Positions 61,507-64,000 of a stretch of DNA of 64,000 bases are shown here, piece after piece. The DNA lies in assembly GCF_018446385.1 (NCBI RefSeq), contig NC_055989.1:131343004-131407003 (forward strand), given 5' to 3'. Under the pieces are notes generated by a model. The model made no database searches and was not told the DNA's origin. It saw only the letters and a list, made by a program, of their open reading frames with translations. The stretch is from Zingiber officinale. Lineage: Eukaryota; Streptophyta; Magnoliopsida; Zingiberales; Zingiberaceae. The first letter of the stretch is position 1. Each line of letters begins with the position of its first letter. The position numbers and the translations under genes were made by a program.

Positions 61507-62577
61507 TGTTAATGCAATCGACCCAAGTTTAATCGATATGATCATGATTTTGATGTGTGTGTCAAAGAATTTAAGTTAGACTTTCATATTGGTTTGATAT
61601 GTGTGTTTGAGTCATGCAGGACTTGGTGAAACACACATGAGGAGCTTGGTGCGGCCAAGTTTGGGAAGTTCGTCCAAGGGCTCGGATCCTTAAGTCGGTG
61701 AAGGATGGTGTGGAAGACATCCGAGGGACCGCCGAACGAGGAGCAATGGAATTGAGCCGAGGGAAGCGGACTTCAAGGCAACGTGAAGGATGGCACGGAG
61801 AGGAGCCGCGGGCTCGGGTGCATCTGAGGGACGAAGGCCGAGAAAGAGGGTTTCAAAGGTAACTCTGGAAAGGATGAGTGGGAGTGAATGTAAGGTACCA
61901 GTCGACTGGTACTTGGACCAATCGACTGGTCCAAATTCACGAAGAGCACAGAATGCTTCTGTGCTTGTCAGCTGCGAAGACCAGTCGGCTGGTGTTGGCA
62001 CCAGTCGACTAGTATTTGGTCATTAGCAGAAAATGAGTTCTGCATAAAGTCGTTGGTTGTGTCTAACCGCTACATCAGTCGACTGGTGCATGGACCAGTC
62101 GACTGATGTTGAGTTGAGTTGATTTATTAATAAACTCTCTCCACATATAAAAGAGGAGCTTTGGAACATGAAGGAGGTTACTGATTATTATTGAATCACT
62201 CATTTGTCATTGTCCAAAGCTTCCAAGTCATACTCTTCTTCCTACTCTTAATCTCCATCTTGTAAAAGAAGAAGAAGAATGCCTTGTGAGAGGTTGTACT
62301 CCATCGAGAAGGAGTAAGCTCTAGCCAGAGATTGTCGGGGACTGATCCACCAAAGGATCAAGGGTTCGTCCACCTCAAGGGCACGCCGTGGAGAAGGAGC
62401 AAGCAATCTTCGAACCACGTAAAGGAATTGTGATAGCGTTTGTATTCTCTCTTGTTTGCTTTCATTATTTTAGTTTTCTTATTTCTGCTACGCACTAATC
62501 TTTTATAGAGAAGTGATTGAAGTTGGGGGTGACCAAGCTATCCAACCTCCCTTCTAGCCAGTCGCTGATCTCCTACA
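61507..62577 (+). repeat. Element B 3' LTR
   Basis: 1071 bp, highly similar to the 5' LTR. It has one extra palindrome unit (ACTTGGACCAATCGACTGG, about 61911-61930), which explains most of the length difference. TATAAAA at 62146-62152. Confidence 0.92.
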
Positions 62578-62960
62578 CGAAGTCCAGCAACTGCGTGCTT
62601 CGAGCGGCCAATCGACTGCTTCACAGGCACACATGGAGCATATGATCACCGAAGTGTCCCAATTAAAAGACGATCTGCAACTGAGCTCTGAGCTGCTGGA
62701 GGCAGAAAAGGGGAAGAGTGCCAAGCAGGCAACGCAGGTGGCGAGGCTCAACAAGCAGGCCGCCTCATTTGAAGCAAAAATCCACTCGGCCAACACCAAG
62801 AAGCTTCGAGCTATCGAGGATTTGGAAATCAAGAACAAAGAGTTTCGGGTGTTGGCTCAAAGTCTGAAGGAAGCGAAAGCCTCCCTAACTACCGAGCGGG
62901 AGGGTCGGTCAGCTGAGTTCTCCGCTGTGAAGACCCAGCCTGTTGCAAAGGATGAGGAGC

Positions 62961-64000
62961 TGGCCAAGTTGAAGGCGTACCTGGAAGCATCACGAGAAGC
63001 CCTCGAGGTTTATCAAGGTGCTGAGTCCAACTAGTTCGAGCTCATGAAGCAGGACTACCTTCGCTCGGATGCCTTCAATGACCAGCTCACCGATCGGGCG
63101 CTCCATCTCTTCAATCTTGCCATTGATGGGACGCTCGACAAGCTGAAGGGTGACGGTTATATCTCGACCGCTCTGACAAACAAGGTCATCAGCCGTGACA
63201 AATTGACCGAGTCGCTGCCTAACGATGTGCTAGATTACCTCGAGTGAACCTGCTCCTGTGAATCTTGTCTCATTTTTTATTGCTCCTTAAAATTTTTCTA
63301 AATGTTAATGGAAGAAAGCCCATTCGACATCTTTTCCTTTTATGTATTGATCTCCGCTCTGCTCGAGTAGGACCACTTACCGTTTTTGCAAAAAATTTCT
63401 TAAGTGTGGCTCCATGAACTATCGAGCAGCGACTTTATATTCATAGATCATCTTTATGCATAGTAGGCTTAGCTTTAGAGCGGTCGATCAACCGTTTTTC
63501 ATTGTAGCCTCAGATTTAGAGTCGTCGCTCGACTATTGACGAAGACCGGAGTTTAACATCACCGCTTGACAGTTGAAATGTGTATGTACGAGTTTAAGGT
63601 CACCGCTTGGCCAAGTTGAAGGCGTACCTGGAAGCATCACGAGAAGCCCTCGAGGTTTATCAAGGTGCTGAATCCAACTAGTTCGAGCTCATGAAGCAGG
63701 ACTACCTTCGCTCGGATGCCTTCAATGACCAGCTCACCGATCGGGCGCTCCATCTCTTCAATCTTGCCATTGATGGGACGCTCGACAAGCTGAAGGGTGA
63801 CGGTTATATCTCGACCGCTCTGACAAACAAGGTCATCAGCCGTGACAAATTGACCGAGTCGCTGCCTAACGATGTGCTAGATTACCTCGAGTGAACCTGC
63901 TCCTGTGAATCTTGTCTCATTTTTTATTGCTCCTTAAAATTTTTCTAAATGTTAATGGAAGAAAGCCCATTCGACATCTTTTCCTTTTATGTATTGATCT
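62961..64000. repeat. 647-bp tandem duplication, second copy cut by window end
   Basis: 62961-63353 repeats at 63608-64000 at an offset of exactly 647 bp; by eye I find one difference (GAGTCC versus GAATCC). It duplicates the 3' end of the antisense ORF plus its downstream sequence. Near identity means very recent duplication or an assembly artefact. Confidence 0.95.
63248..63607. other. Gypsy interior downstream of antisense ORF
   Basis: Non-coding, with phrases such as CGGTCGATCAACCG and GACCGGAGTTTAACATCACCGC; part of the 647-bp unit. No ORF seen. Confidence 0.5.

Larger units (their letters stand above)
57788..62577 (+). mobile_element. Element B: gag-only LTR retrotransposon
   Basis: 4790 bp on the plus strand. 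LTRs 57788-58836 and 61507-62577; primer site TGGTATCAGAGC at 58839-58850; polypurine tract CATCAAAAAGGGAGAGAT at 61489-61506. Target duplication TGAAG (57783-57787) / CGAAG (62578-62582), one C/T change. Encodes only a decayed Gag related to that of element A; no pol domain between gag and the 3' LTR. Same design as A with a different LTR, so a separate family in one gag-only group. Confidence 0.92.
56160..63247 (+). pseudogene. Antisense ORF of gypsy element (Transposase_28-like, coiled coil), split by element B
   Basis: Plus-strand spliced gene-like unit. Exon 1 about 56160-56808 has a domain I recognise as the plant putative gypsy type transposon family (GLRFPVHPFFSAVYKYF, NSFRLLCGVIILFRMHDV). 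Intron 56809-56866. Exon 2 56867-57666 is Ser/Pro/acid-rich with basic KPLRQRKRRR. Intron 57667-57732. Exon 3 begins 57733, is cut at 57787 by element B and resumes at 62583. Removing B and one target copy restores an open frame through the join. The rest is a Glu/Lys/Ala-rich coiled coil (62630-63020) ending at 63247. Stops near 56157, 56502, 56634, 57343 and 63033 mark it as decayed. Its function in such elements is not known to me. Start codon uncertain. Confidence 0.7.
54555..64000 (-). mobile_element. Ty3/gypsy element (Tat-like), 3' portion, continues past window
   Basis: Minus-strand element. Its 3' LTR is 55422-54555 with polypurine tract ACTTGAGGGGGAGGCT next to it (plus-strand 55423-55438). 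Between the LTR and the expected pol (beyond 64000) lies an ORF on the opposite strand (56160-63247), an arrangement reported for Tat-lineage gypsy elements. Element B is inserted in that ORF. No gag or pol of this element falls in the window, so lineage is inferred from the layout. Confidence 0.6.

Overview
This window reads as nuclear DNA of a flowering plant. It has spliced genes with GT-AG introns, plant-type gene families, AT-rich intergenic DNA and heavily nested LTR retrotransposons. The KANADI gene resembles the SHALLOT-LIKE/ATS class and the LTR families look monocot-like (perhaps Zingiberales), but that placement is inference only. There is no operon, CRISPR array or prokaryotic system.

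Layout. 1-402: LTR-like fragment. 403-2800: AT-rich DNA with CACTA-like ends and a long hairpin. 7131-8421 (-): KANADI (GARP) transcription factor, exons 1-4. 9911-20547: a decayed Ty1/copia element (TSD AATAA) whose 3' LTR is split by a gag-only LTR element (element A, 15359-19626, minus strand). 22783-30344: a stack of nested elements: a SIRE-like LTR (D) interrupted by an LTR element (C, 22975-29464, minus strand), itself carrying an hAT-like MITE (23281-23813). 31464-33520 (+): mitochondrial glycine cleavage H protein. 34734-35705: a 972-bp foldback element. 40252-45041 (+): NPF7-type NRT1/PTR transporter. 46560-47035 (-): broken MAMYB-like pseudogene. 48021-50939 (+): ALG14. 54555-64000: part of a minus-strand Ty3/gypsy element with its 3' LTR and a plus-strand (antisense) spliced Transposase_28-type ORF, which is split by a second gag-only element (B, 57788-62577). 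The window ends inside a 647-bp tandem duplication.

Four host genes look functional or nearly so: KANADI (organ polarity), GCSH (photorespiratory glycine decarboxylation), NPF7 (ion/nitrate transport) and ALG14 (ER N-glycan assembly). They are unrelated neighbours. Their exon junctions were worked out by keeping frame across GT-AG introns.

The most unusual signal is in the transposons. The LTR families here that retain a TATA box carry short palindromes or inverted repeats just upstream of it in U3, with a different sequence in each family: AAGGCGCCTT (A), ACCAGTCGACTGGT (B), CAATCGATTG (C), GAGGCGCCTC (D), GCCACGTGGC (copia). Most have CpG at the exact centre. In three families the TATATAA box itself sits between inverted-repeat arms. 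Elements A and B have gag but no pol, yet keep a tRNA-Met primer site and a nearly identical polypurine tract.
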